Source of the DNA: a virus
Length of the DNA stretch: 23,955 bases
Reading direction: 5' to 3' (one strand)
Virus record (IMG/VR): IMGVR_UViG_3300027759_000422
Location: 1-23,955 of that record
The notes below the pieces were generated by a model that was not told where the DNA came from, did not search any database, and worked only from the letters and a program-made list of their open reading frames with translations. Positions 1 to 7,366 of this stretch are shown one piece after another. Each line of letters starts with the position of its first letter. Within the stretch, counting starts at the first letter, position 1. A program made the translations under genes and the position numbers.

Positions 1-1
1 A

Positions 2-166
2 AAACCAACAATGATTCCAGGTATAGTAAAACTTGTTGGTAAAGAGTACGAAGTTCCCAAAGGAAGTATGAAAACTGCTAAAGCAGAACGCAGTAAAACT
101 GAATCTCGTATTAAAAATACTGAGAAAAGGGCAGAGAAAAAACGTCAGCCTAAAAAGTTGTACTAA
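2..166 (+). CDS. small basic protein, possibly the 3' end of a longer gene
   Basis: The frame is open from the window edge and reads KPT followed by MIPGIVKLVGKEYEVPKG and then a Lys/Arg/Glu-rich tail ending QPKKLY. An ATG at position 11 would give a 51-aa protein, but no ribosome binding site is visible before it, so this may be the end of a gene that begins upstream. The stop overlaps the next start as TAATG, which implies translational coupling in the late operon. The tail is highly charged and probably helical. No family is recognised. Confidence 0.55.
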   Translation, partial: KPTMIPGIVKLVGKEYEVPKGSMKTAKAERSKTESRIKNTEKRAEKKRQPKKLY

Positions 167-546
167 TGATTAACAAAATTGTTAAGGGTTTCCAAAACAA
201 TTCTGGTGTGCGTATCCCTATCACTCTTCCTAAACCGCAAGGTGCAGATAGTGGTGGTGGGGGTCCACGTCCTACCCTTCCAGGTATGGAACAACTTAGA
301 GGTAAATCACAGGCTCAAAATGAACGTACCGATTTAGCAAAAGGTCGTGTTGAAAACTTTAGAAAGAACCTTGATAAGGCTAATGTCAGAGTTAATGATA
401 TTAAAAAATCTGGTGGTTCTAAAAGTGAATTGGCTAAAGCACAAAATGATGCTGCCAAAATAAGACAGCAATGGAAAGAATCAAAAAGAAGTCTTGATGC
501 AGTTCAAAAAAATAAAATGTCTTGGGGTAAAAAGGAATACAAATGA
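166..546 (+). CDS. hypothetical basic protein with coiled-coil-like helix
   Basis: A 126-aa protein. Residues 1-40 are Gly/Pro-rich, including a GGGG stretch and the PRPTLPGM segment. Residues 45-115 are Lys/Gln/Asn/Ala-rich, consistent with a long helix or coiled coil. It starts at a TAATG junction with the preceding frame and overlaps the next gene by 4 bp (ATGA). It lies just upstream of the adaptor and fibre genes, so a minor virion or assembly role is plausible. I do not recognise a family and assign no function. Confidence 0.75.
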   Translation: MINKIVKGFQNNSGVRIPITLPKPQGADSGGGGPRPTLPGMEQLRGKSQAQNERTDLAKGRVENFRKNLDKANVRVNDIKKSGGSKSELAKAQNDAAKIRQQWKESKRSLDAVQKNKMSWGKKEYK

Positions 547-800
547 AAGATTCTAGATTAAAACGTGCAGGCGTTTCAGGTTTCAATAAACCTAAACGCA
601 CACCAAGTCATCCAACTAAATCACACGTTGTTGTGGCTAAGTCTGGTTCGCAAGTTAAAACTATTCGCTTTGGTCAACAAGGTGTTACAGGTGACAAGCA
701 ACCAACTGCACGTCAAAAATCTTTCAAAGCACGTCACGCAAAGAATATTGCTAAGGGCAAAATGAGTGCCGCTTATTGGGCAGACAAGGTGAAGTGGTGA
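543..800 (+). CDS. small basic conserved phage protein (KRTPxHPTKSH type)
   Basis: An 85-aa very basic protein. The segments KPKRTPSHPTKSHVVVAK, IRFGQQGVTG and the C-terminal MSAAYWADKVKW match, from memory, a conserved small protein in many marine and freshwater tailed phages, often near connector and tail genes. Its role is unknown; binding nucleic acid is possible given its charge. It overlaps the preceding gene by ATGA, and its stop overlaps the GTG start of the next gene. A second frame is open across the same bases but gives a low-complexity translation without these motifs. Confidence 0.85.
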   Translation: MKDSRLKRAGVSGFNKPKRTPSHPTKSHVVVAKSGSQVKTIRFGQQGVTGDKQPTARQKSFKARHAKNIAKGKMSAAYWADKVKW

Positions 801-958
801 AGAAGAAAGCGTTTTGGGATAAGAAGAACCCTAATAAAACTTCTAAGAAATTATCTCCAACACAAATTAAAAGTGCTAAGGCTCGTGCTAAGGCTGCTGG
901 TAGACCGTACCCTAATTTGGTTGACAATGCCGCAGTGGCGAGAAAGAAATCTAAATGA
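797..958 (+). CDS. small Lys/Ala-rich hypothetical protein
   Basis: A GTG start is chosen because it overlaps the previous stop (GTGA) and has AAGGTG about 5 nt upstream. An in-frame ATG at 776 would add seven residues lying inside the previous gene and is less likely. The 53-aa product begins with KKKAFWDKKNP, has a KSAKARAKAAGRPYPNLVDNA core and a basic C-terminus. Similar AKAAGRPYPNLVDN proteins occur, as I recall, next to the KRTPxHPTKSH protein in other phages. Function is unknown. The stop overlaps the next ATG. Confidence 0.7.
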   Translation: MKKKAFWDKKNPNKTSKKLSPTQIKSAKARAKAAGRPYPNLVDNAAVARKKSK

Positions 959-1845
959 CAACATTCAGTGAGTTAGCAGAAGAAGTCCTTATCAATCTTG
1001 AGGGTTTCACTATGCGTCAAGACCGTACCACATATTTAACTGCTGCTATTGATGATAATGATTTAACTCTTGCTCTTGCATCAGGTGACAATATTGGTAA
1101 AGGTATTCTTGAAATTGATGATGAACTTTTACATATTGACTCTGTTGACCGTTCTGACCGTTCTGCTGTCATCTCACCTTTTGGTAGAGGTTATCGTGGT
1201 ACTACTGCTGCAGCACACACTATAAATACTAAAGTTACTTTTGCACCAACTTTTCCACGCATCTCTATTAAGAGAGCAATCAATGATACTCTTCGTGCTA
1301 TTTACCCTAATGTTTACGGTGTAGCAAGTACTACTTTTACTTTTAACGCTTCACAAAATACTTATCAATTACCTGCTGCTGCTGAAACAATACTAGCAGT
1401 TTCTTGGGATTCTATTGGTCCTTCAGGTGAATGGCTTCCAATCAAACGTTGGAGACACGACCCTATGGCTGCAACAGCAGACTTTGCTAATGGTAACACT
1501 ATTACTTTAAATGAACCAATTCTTCCTGGTCGTACTGTTCAGGTTGTTTATACTAAAACTCCTACAGCGTTGTCAGCCGATGCTGATGTTTTTACAACTG
1601 TTACTGGTCTTGAGGAATCCAGTCGTGATTTAGTTGTTTATGGTGCTTCGTATCGTATGGCATCTTTCCTTGACCCTGGTCGTTTAACGTTTACTTCTCC
1701 TGAAGCAGATGCTAATGACCAGACACGTCCGTTTGGTTCTGGTACTTCTACTGCAAAGTATTTGCAGAATTTGTATCAGCAACGTTTATTAGAAGAATCT
1801 AACCGTCTAAATGGTAAATATCCAGTAAGGGTGCATTATGTCTAG
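955..1845 (+). CDS. putative head-tail adaptor or tail-associated structural protein
   Basis: A 296-aa protein. The N-terminal part (MTTFSELAEEVLINLEGF) is followed near residues 78-90 by GRGYRGTTAAAH, a pattern I associate with proteins encoded just before phage tail genes. The C-terminal part has YGASYRMASFLDPGR and YQQRLLEESNRL, which recall the helical ends of T7 gp11-like adaptor proteins. The assignment is inference from position (before fibres, after small structural genes) and weak motif resemblance. The start overlaps the previous stop (ATGA) and the end overlaps the fibre gene by 8 bp. Confidence 0.5.
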   Translation: MTTFSELAEEVLINLEGFTMRQDRTTYLTAAIDDNDLTLALASGDNIGKGILEIDDELLHIDSVDRSDRSAVISPFGRGYRGTTAAAHTINTKVTFAPTFPRISIKRAINDTLRAIYPNVYGVASTTFTFNASQNTYQLPAAAETILAVSWDSIGPSGEWLPIKRWRHDPMAATADFANGNTITLNEPILPGRTVQVVYTKTPTALSADADVFTTVTGLEESSRDLVVYGASYRMASFLDPGRLTFTSPEADANDQTRPFGSGTSTAKYLQNLYQQRLLEESNRLNGKYPVRVHYV

Positions 1846-3604
1846 AAAGTATTCCAGCGTCTCTCTCGAGACAGAAGTTGTTGGTTCTTTAACCACCGTT
1901 GCCACAACTATCACTGTTACTAACGCAACAAATCTACTTGGTGGTGTTAACCCCGCATCTATCAACGCAACCGATAATTTTATTGTTGTGCTTGACCCTG
2001 AAACATCTTCTGAGGAAATTGTTAAAGTAACAGGTGTTTCTTCTAACACTTTGACTGTTACTCGCGGTCACGATGGTTCTACTGCTAAGACACATACGTC
2101 TGGTGCTAAGGCACGCCATATGGGTATTGCTGAGGATTTGCGTGATGCTGCTTCTCACGTTGAGGCTACTGCTGCTCACGGTGCTACTGGTGCTGTGGTT
2201 GGTACTACTAACACACAAACTTTAACTAACAAAACTATTAGTGCTGCAAGTAATACTATTAGTGAGATTGCTAATGCTAACATTGCTGCTGCTGCAGCGA
2301 TTGCTGATACTAAGTTAGCAACTATTTCTACAGCAAGTAAGGTTCAAAATTCTGCTACTACTGCTACTGCTTCTAACTCTGGTTCAGCGATTGTTTCTCG
2401 TGATGCTTCAGGTAACTTTGCTGCAACAACTATTACTGCTGCTTTAACAGGTAACGTTACTGGTAATGCTTCTACTGCAACAACTCTTGCTACTGCTAGA
2501 GATTTTCAAATCCTTGGTGATGTTGAGGCTTCTGCTGTTTCTTTTAACGGTTCAGGCAATGTTAACTTAACAACTTCTATTGCTGCTGGTGTGATTGTTA
2601 ACGCTGATGTTAACGCATCTGCTGCTATTGCTGCAAGCAAGATTGCTGGTACAGCGATTACTGCTGCAGATACTGGCACTGTTACTAACACAATGTTGGC
2701 TGGTTCTATTGCCAACACCAAGTTAGCAACTGACCCTTTGGCTCGTGCTAACCACACTGGTACACAACTAGCATCAACTGTTTCTAACTTTGACACACAG
2801 GTTCGTACTTCTAAAGTAACCGATTTGGCTGTGCCAACTGGTTCGTTCTCAATGAACTCACAAAAGATTACCGACCTTGCCACACCAACATTATCTACTG
2901 ATGCTTCTACTAAAGCATATGTTGATACTTCTATCACTAACCTTATTGCTGGTGCACCTGGTACTTTGGATACTTTGGATGAGATTGCTGCAGCACTTGC
3001 TGATACAGCAAACTTCTCTGACACTGTTGTTCTGAAGTCTGGTTCCACAATGTCTGGTGCTTTGGCTATGGGTACTAATAAGATTACTGGTCTTGGTACA
3101 CCAACTGTTTCAACTGATGCTGCAACCAAGAACTATGTTGATACTGTTGTTATTGCACCAACTAACTTAACTGGTGTTATTACTTCTAGTGGTGCTGCAA
3201 CTTCTATTGCTTCACAGACTGGTACTGGTTCAACATTTGTTGTACAAAACACACCAACTTTAACCACACCTGTTTTGGGTGTTGCTACAGCAACATCTAT
3301 TAACGGTACAACTATTCCAAGTTCTGCGACCTTGGTTAAAACTGCTGACACTACTTTGTTGGTTCCAACCCAGACAGGTCAGTCAGGAAAGTATTTGACC
3401 ACTAACGGTACAGCGTCTTCTTGGGCTGTTGTGTCTTCTGGTTCAGCAACTTATTATCAAACTTCAGCCCCAACTGCTACTGCTGTTGGTGAGTTGTGGG
3501 TTGATTCTGATGCAACAGCATCAGTTTTAAATACTAACGATTTTGTTCAAAAGACAGAAATATATTCGGAATCGATTCATCCGTTCGTGATGATGGGAGC
3601 ATAA
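1838..3604 (+). CDS. tail fibre protein with repeated DATxKxYVDT motifs
   Basis: A 588-aa Ala/Thr/Ser-rich, low-Cys protein typical of trimeric tail fibres. Residues 1-90 form an N-terminal domain including VTRGHDGSTAKTH. The Asn/Thr/Ala-rich middle resembles phage tail repeat proteins (TLTNKTIS, GNVTGNASTA, ANHTGTQ). Two copies of the fibre repeat I-T-D/G-L-x-TPTxSTDAxTKxYVDT lie near residues 340-366 and 410-436. The C-terminal YYQTSAPTATAVGELWVDSD motif recurs in the N-terminal part of the later 327-aa protein, suggesting shared module ancestry. It probably mediates host-surface adsorption. Confidence 0.85.
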   Translation: MSRKYSSVSLETEVVGSLTTVATTITVTNATNLLGGVNPASINATDNFIVVLDPETSSEEIVKVTGVSSNTLTVTRGHDGSTAKTHTSGAKARHMGIAEDLRDAASHVEATAAHGATGAVVGTTNTQTLTNKTISAASNTISEIANANIAAAAAIADTKLATISTASKVQNSATTATASNSGSAIVSRDASGNFAATTITAALTGNVTGNASTATTLATARDFQILGDVEASAVSFNGSGNVNLTTSIAAGVIVNADVNASAAIAASKIAGTAITAADTGTVTNTMLAGSIANTKLATDPLARANHTGTQLASTVSNFDTQVRTSKVTDLAVPTGSFSMNSQKITDLATPTLSTDASTKAYVDTSITNLIAGAPGTLDTLDEIAAALADTANFSDTVVLKSGSTMSGALAMGTNKITGLGTPTVSTDAATKNYVDTVVIAPTNLTGVITSSGAATSIASQTGTGSTFVVQNTPTLTTPVLGVATATSINGTTIPSSATLVKTADTTLLVPTQTGQSGKYLTTNGTASSWAVVSSGSATYYQTSAPTATAVGELWVDSDATASVLNTNDFVQKTEIYSESIHPFVMMGA

Positions 3605-3613
3605 GGAAAAACA

Positions 3614-3943
3614 ATGGCAATCACATATAAGGTGTTAGCACAGTCTGCACCATCAGCAACAACCAACACTGATGTTTATACTGTTGGGTCAGGTAAGCAA
3701 ACAACTATTTCTACTATCACAGTGTGTAACCGTTCGACAACTGCAGCAACGTACCGTATTGCTGTTCGTCCTAACGCTGCAACTTTGGCTAATGAGCATT
3801 ACATTGCATATGATGCACCTATTGGTCCTAACGATTCTGTTACTTGGACTATTGGTATGACTGTTGATGCAGCAGATGTTGTAACAGTTTATGCTTCTAC
3901 AGCAAACTTGTCTGTTAATATCTTCGGAGCGGAGATTGCATAA
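3614..3943 (+). CDS. small beta-rich structural protein
   Basis: A 109-aa protein with alternating Thr/Val/Ala strands (TVGSGKQTTISTITVCNRS, TYRIAVRPN, ANEHYIAYDAPI, ADVVTVYASTANLSVNIFG). It looks like a single beta-sandwich domain of the kind often encoded among phage tail and baseplate genes. A purine-rich AAGGAAAAA site precedes the ATG. The stop overlaps the next start (TAATG), so it is probably made in a fixed ratio with the neighbouring fibre modules. The precise role is unknown; decoration or fibre accessory protein is a guess. Confidence 0.7.
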   Translation: MAITYKVLAQSAPSATTNTDVYTVGSGKQTTISTITVCNRSTTAATYRIAVRPNAATLANEHYIAYDAPIGPNDSVTWTIGMTVDAADVVTVYASTANLSVNIFGAEIA

Positions 3944-4473
3944 TGGGAGTTAAATCAGCATCGGCTTGTGGTTTGTCTAGTGGTTTAAAACCTGGTTTGG
4001 TTTTATTGTACAGTGCTGACCTGTCAGGAACAACATCTTTAAATATTGATTCAATTTTTAGTGCAATATACAGAACATATAAGTTAATTTTGGTAGGAAA
4101 AATAAGTACTTCTGATGCTGATGTTAGTATTAAATTTAGAAAAGCAGGAGTAACTACTACTGATACAAATTATAATAGACAATATCTTCACGCATCAGGT
4201 GGAACCCCTACTTCTGGTTTATTAACTGGTCAATCTTTTGCAAGGTTAGGTAATCTTGGAACAACTCAATCTGGTTTAGAAGCAATGATTTATTCACCAT
4301 TTTTGTCAGAATCAACTGCAACATATGGTCAGGCTGCAACTTCAACTACTACAGCAAATGTTAGAATTGAAGCATTTACTCACACAACAGCAGAATCATA
4401 TGATGGTATACAAATTGCACCAACATCAAATTCTATTACTGGTCGTCTAACAATTTACGGAGTGAATCAATAA
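3943..4473 (+). CDS. receptor-binding or fibre module A (SYDG...YGVN family)
   Basis: A 176-aa beta-rich protein ending ESYDGIQI...TGRLTIYGVNQ. The same C-terminal signature, and the core Y-x-x-Y-R/K-(I/L)-I/V strand, occurs in two later proteins of this cluster (the end of the 327-aa protein and the 190-aa protein). That makes it one of three paralogous modules, probably the tip or head domain of a tail fibre. It lies between TAATG-type junctions on both sides. Binding to a host surface glycan is inferred from context; no catalytic motif is visible. Confidence 0.65.
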   Translation: MGVKSASACGLSSGLKPGLVLLYSADLSGTTSLNIDSIFSAIYRTYKLILVGKISTSDADVSIKFRKAGVTTTDTNYNRQYLHASGGTPTSGLLTGQSFARLGNLGTTQSGLEAMIYSPFLSESTATYGQAATSTTTANVRIEAFTHTTAESYDGIQIAPTSNSITGRLTIYGVNQ

Positions 4474-5612
4474 TGGCTAAACAAGCGTACGTGTATTCTG
4501 GAACCAACTGGGTTCCGTTGGCTTCTGAGGTTACTAACCTTACTGGTTATCAGACTAAGGCATTGAACCAGTTTGCTCACAGGAATTTTATTATTAATGG
4601 TGATATGAGTATTGCCCAACGTGGTACTTCAACTGCTTCTATTACCACTGCTGGTTATTACACAGCAGACAGATGGGGTCTTGATATAACTACTTTAGGC
4701 ACTTGGACTATGAGTGTTGAAAATGATGCACCTACAGGTTCAGGTTTTAGAAACTCTGCAAAAGTTAATTGTACAACTGCTGACGCTTCACCTGCTGCTG
4801 GAGATTCTTTTCTATTTCAACAAATAATAGAAGGTCAAAATCTTCAACACATTAAAAAAGGAACTGCTAATGCTGAGCAACTAACAGTATCTTTTTGGGT
4901 TAAAGCAAATGTTACTGGTACTTATATTGCATTTTTACAAGATACTGATAATACTCGTTCAGTATCTAAAACTTATACTATTAATGCTTCAGCAACTTGG
5001 GAATATAAAACTATTACTTTCCCTGCTGATACTACTGGTGCTTTTGATAACGATAATGGTGGAAGTTTATATTTAAGATTTGTTTTAGGTGCTGGTAGTA
5101 ACTGGACAAGTGGAACAAGAAATGAAACTTGGGCTTCTTTAACTCTTGCTAATTTGGCTGCTGGTCAAACTGTTAACCTTGCTTCAGCAACCAGCAACTA
5201 CTGGCAGATTACTGGTGTTCAACTTGAGGTTGGTGATACTGCTACACCTTTTGAGTTTAAACCTTTTGCCAAAGATTTAGAAGAATGCCGCAGATATTAT
5301 GAAAACTCTTGGTACCCAGGTGCAACTCAAGTTAATTCAGCAACTGCTATCACAGTAAGTACTACTGGTTATTTAACAATAGAACCAAAAGTTTCTAAAA
5401 GAACTGATATTACTAATTCAAATACAACTATCTATAATGGTACTACTGCAAATCAGATAAGAAATATGGCTAACAATGCAACAGTAAATATATCACCAGA
5501 TGGTACCGCTATCAATGGTTCAAGTACAAACATTGTTTCTTTTTATGACTTGAGTCCTTTTGCTGCTAATACTCATTACGATTTTAACTGGATTATGAAT
5601 ACGGAGTTATGA
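4473..5612 (+). CDS. tail fibre with carbohydrate-binding-like domain
   Basis: A 379-aa protein. The N-terminus, YVYSGTNWVPLASEVTN, resembles that of the later 327-aa protein (YVWNGSAWQETGP). Residues about 35-90 carry the widespread phage signature NFIINGDMSIAQRGTS followed by ADRWGLD. Residues 90-265 look like a galactose-binding-type beta sandwich, closing with the typical QLEVGDTATPFEFKPFAKDLEECRRYYE segment. The C-terminal about 100 residues form a separate beta-rich domain. It probably binds host-surface polysaccharide. The stop overlaps the start of the mini-gene that follows. Confidence 0.8.
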   Translation: MAKQAYVYSGTNWVPLASEVTNLTGYQTKALNQFAHRNFIINGDMSIAQRGTSTASITTAGYYTADRWGLDITTLGTWTMSVENDAPTGSGFRNSAKVNCTTADASPAAGDSFLFQQIIEGQNLQHIKKGTANAEQLTVSFWVKANVTGTYIAFLQDTDNTRSVSKTYTINASATWEYKTITFPADTTGAFDNDNGGSLYLRFVLGAGSNWTSGTRNETWASLTLANLAAGQTVNLASATSNYWQITGVQLEVGDTATPFEFKPFAKDLEECRRYYENSWYPGATQVNSATAITVSTTGYLTIEPKVSKRTDITNSNTTIYNGTTANQIRNMANNATVNISPDGTAINGSSTNIVSFYDLSPFAANTHYDFNWIMNTEL

Positions 5613-5782
5613 TGAATTATAGTAAAATAATTATAGAAGACCAAGAACATATTTTATGTCACAGAGATAATGGTACAACGTTTGCTTTTATAAATGTTGA
5701 ATCTAATGATATTTCTGAAAGAGAAACATACCTTGCTTGGGTTGCTGAAGGCAACGAAGCACCAGTTAGAGGAGCACAATAA
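5612..5782 (+). CDS. 56-aa fibre-associated mini-protein (YLAWVAEGN motif)
   Basis: A small gene fitted exactly between two fibre genes. Its ATG overlaps the TGA of the upstream gene, and its TAA overlaps the next ATG. GGAG precedes that downstream start. The product runs MNYSKIIIEDQEHILCHRDN and ends YLAWVAEGNEAPVRGAQ. The YLAWxAEGN motif is common in small phage proteins near tail-fibre genes, some annotated as tail or fibre assembly proteins. Here it may act as a fibre-assembly chaperone; that is inference from motif and location. Confidence 0.75.
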   Translation: MNYSKIIIEDQEHILCHRDNGTTFAFINVESNDISERETYLAWVAEGNEAPVRGAQ

Positions 5783-6765
5783 TGGCTGCAGTACCAATAT
5801 ACGTATGGAACGGTTCCGCCTGGCAAGAAACAGGACCAACCATCCCAGCAAACCCAATCAAATACCAAACCACAGCCCCATCCAGCCCCTCCACAGGGGA
5901 CATTTGGGTTGACTCTGATGGTGATGTGACCACAGGTTCACAACAGTTCCAACGTTTCCGTTTTGTGGCTTCTGGTGGTGAAACAACTATTTCTGGTGCT
6001 GATGCTAATGGTGCTGTTTTGGCTTACACAGCAGGTTTGGAGCAGGTTGTTTTGAATGGTGCTGTGCTTGTTCGTGGTTACGATTATTTGGCTACTACTG
6101 GTACCACTATTACAGGTTTAAGTCCTGCACTTGTTGCTTCTGATGTGTTGGAAGTGTTTTCTTTTATTGCTTTTACTGTTGCTAATACTTATACACAGGC
6201 ACAGGTTGATGGGTTGTTAACTTCTTATATTGGTTTAAGATTGATTACTCCAACTTCTGCTGACAATGGTACTGTTGGTGCAACTGGTGCTGTTACTTTT
6301 TCTGGTGTATCTTCTGTTTCTTTAAATGGTTGCTTTAGTTCTGCTTATGATAATTATAGAATTGTAAGTACTATAACAAGTAGTTCAGCAAATGATACTG
6401 TTTATTTAAGATTAAGAGCATCTGGAACTGATGATACTTCTGGTAACTATAATAGAACTTTAGTTGAATCAAACAGTGGTGGTGTTACTAACAGGTATGA
6501 TTCTGGTGCAACAAGTTTAGATGCAACAGTAACACATAGCGCATCTGCTAATGGTGGTGGATTTTCTCTTGATTTAGAAAGACCTTTTTTGACACAATGG
6601 ACTATTGGTTTATTGAATTCAGCAGGTAGAAATTCTCTTGGTGGTTGGGTTGGTCGTGCTGGTGGGTTTACACATAGTGTTGCTACTTCTTATGATGGAT
6701 TAACTATTTTTACTGGCTCAGGAACATTAACAGGCACTGTCCGTGTCTACGGTTACAAGAATTAA
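5782..6765 (+). CDS. tail fibre / receptor-binding protein with module B
   Basis: A 327-aa two-part protein. Residues 1-50 carry YVWNGSAWQE and YQTTAPSSPSTGDIWVDSDG, both echoed in other fibre genes of this cluster. Residues 50-145 form a beta-rich shaft-like region. Residues about 155-327 are paralogous to the 176-aa and 190-aa neighbours, with SSVSLNGCFSSAYDNYRIV and the terminal SYDGLTI...TGTVRVYGYKN. The architecture is an attachment region followed by a binding tip. It is preceded by GGAG and overlaps the mini-gene stop. Confidence 0.75.
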   Translation: MAAVPIYVWNGSAWQETGPTIPANPIKYQTTAPSSPSTGDIWVDSDGDVTTGSQQFQRFRFVASGGETTISGADANGAVLAYTAGLEQVVLNGAVLVRGYDYLATTGTTITGLSPALVASDVLEVFSFIAFTVANTYTQAQVDGLLTSYIGLRLITPTSADNGTVGATGAVTFSGVSSVSLNGCFSSAYDNYRIVSTITSSSANDTVYLRLRASGTDDTSGNYNRTLVESNSGGVTNRYDSGATSLDATVTHSASANGGGFSLDLERPFLTQWTIGLLNSAGRNSLGGWVGRAGGFTHSVATSYDGLTIFTGSGTLTGTVRVYGYKN

Positions 6766-6778
6766 AGGAGAACAATAA

Positions 6779-7351
6779 ATGACTAAGGCTCGTGATTTAG
6801 CAAACGGTGGTTTCGGTTTAGTTCTAATTAAACCTTCTACTGTTACAAATGGTACGGATAATGGTAAGGGTACTGTAAGTTTCAGTGCTCAAACAAGTGT
6901 GTCATTGAATGGTGTGTTTAATTCTACTTATGAATCTTATAGAATTATTGTAACTTTAACTGCTTCATCAGGTAATCCAACAATAACTTTTAGAGTTAGA
7001 AGTGGTGCATCAGATAAAACTGCTGCTGATTATTATTTTGCTGGATTTAATTCTTCACTTGGTGGTGGCACAATTGGTTCATACAGAGGAAATGGTACAA
7101 CTTCTCTTACAATTGGCGATATTTTATCCAGTGCTGCAAATAGATATTTAACAGTAATAGATATTGCAAATCCATTTACTACAACGGCTACCAAAGCAAG
7201 TTATTCAGGTACTTACAGTAATGCTAGTGATACTTTTGGGTATGGTGTAGGAGCATTTATTAATGATTCACTTTCTTATGATGGATTTACCATAATCTCT
7301 TCAACAGGAACTTTTACAGGAAAAATTTCAGTTTACGGTTATAATAATTAA
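6779..7351 (+). CDS. receptor-binding or fibre module C
   Basis: A 190-aa protein consisting of little more than the paralogous module: TSVSLNGVFNSTYESYRII near residue 42 and the terminal LSYDGFTI...TGKISVYGYNN. It lacks the attachment region of its 327-aa neighbour, so it may form a separate tip or hetero-oligomerise. An AGGAG site lies about 8 nt upstream of the ATG. Sequence between the conserved ends is strongly diverged from the other two copies, as expected of variable host-recognition loops. Confidence 0.7.
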   Translation: MTKARDLANGGFGLVLIKPSTVTNGTDNGKGTVSFSAQTSVSLNGVFNSTYESYRIIVTLTASSGNPTITFRVRSGASDKTAADYYFAGFNSSLGGGTIGSYRGNGTTSLTIGDILSSAANRYLTVIDIANPFTTTATKASYSGTYSNASDTFGYGVGAFINDSLSYDGFTIISSTGTFTGKISVYGYNN

Positions 7352-7366
7352 GATAAGGAACACCTA

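Noticed and set aside
2506-3129. A 207-codon leftward frame opposite the tail fibre
   Set aside because: It is a by-product of Ala/Thr/Gly-rich repeats on the sense strand; it has no ribosome site, and the strand is opposite to the operon.
1838-3604. Internal repeats of the fibre gene as a DNA repeat element
   Set aside because: The repetition is at protein level (fibre repeats of diverged DNA sequence), not a separate element.
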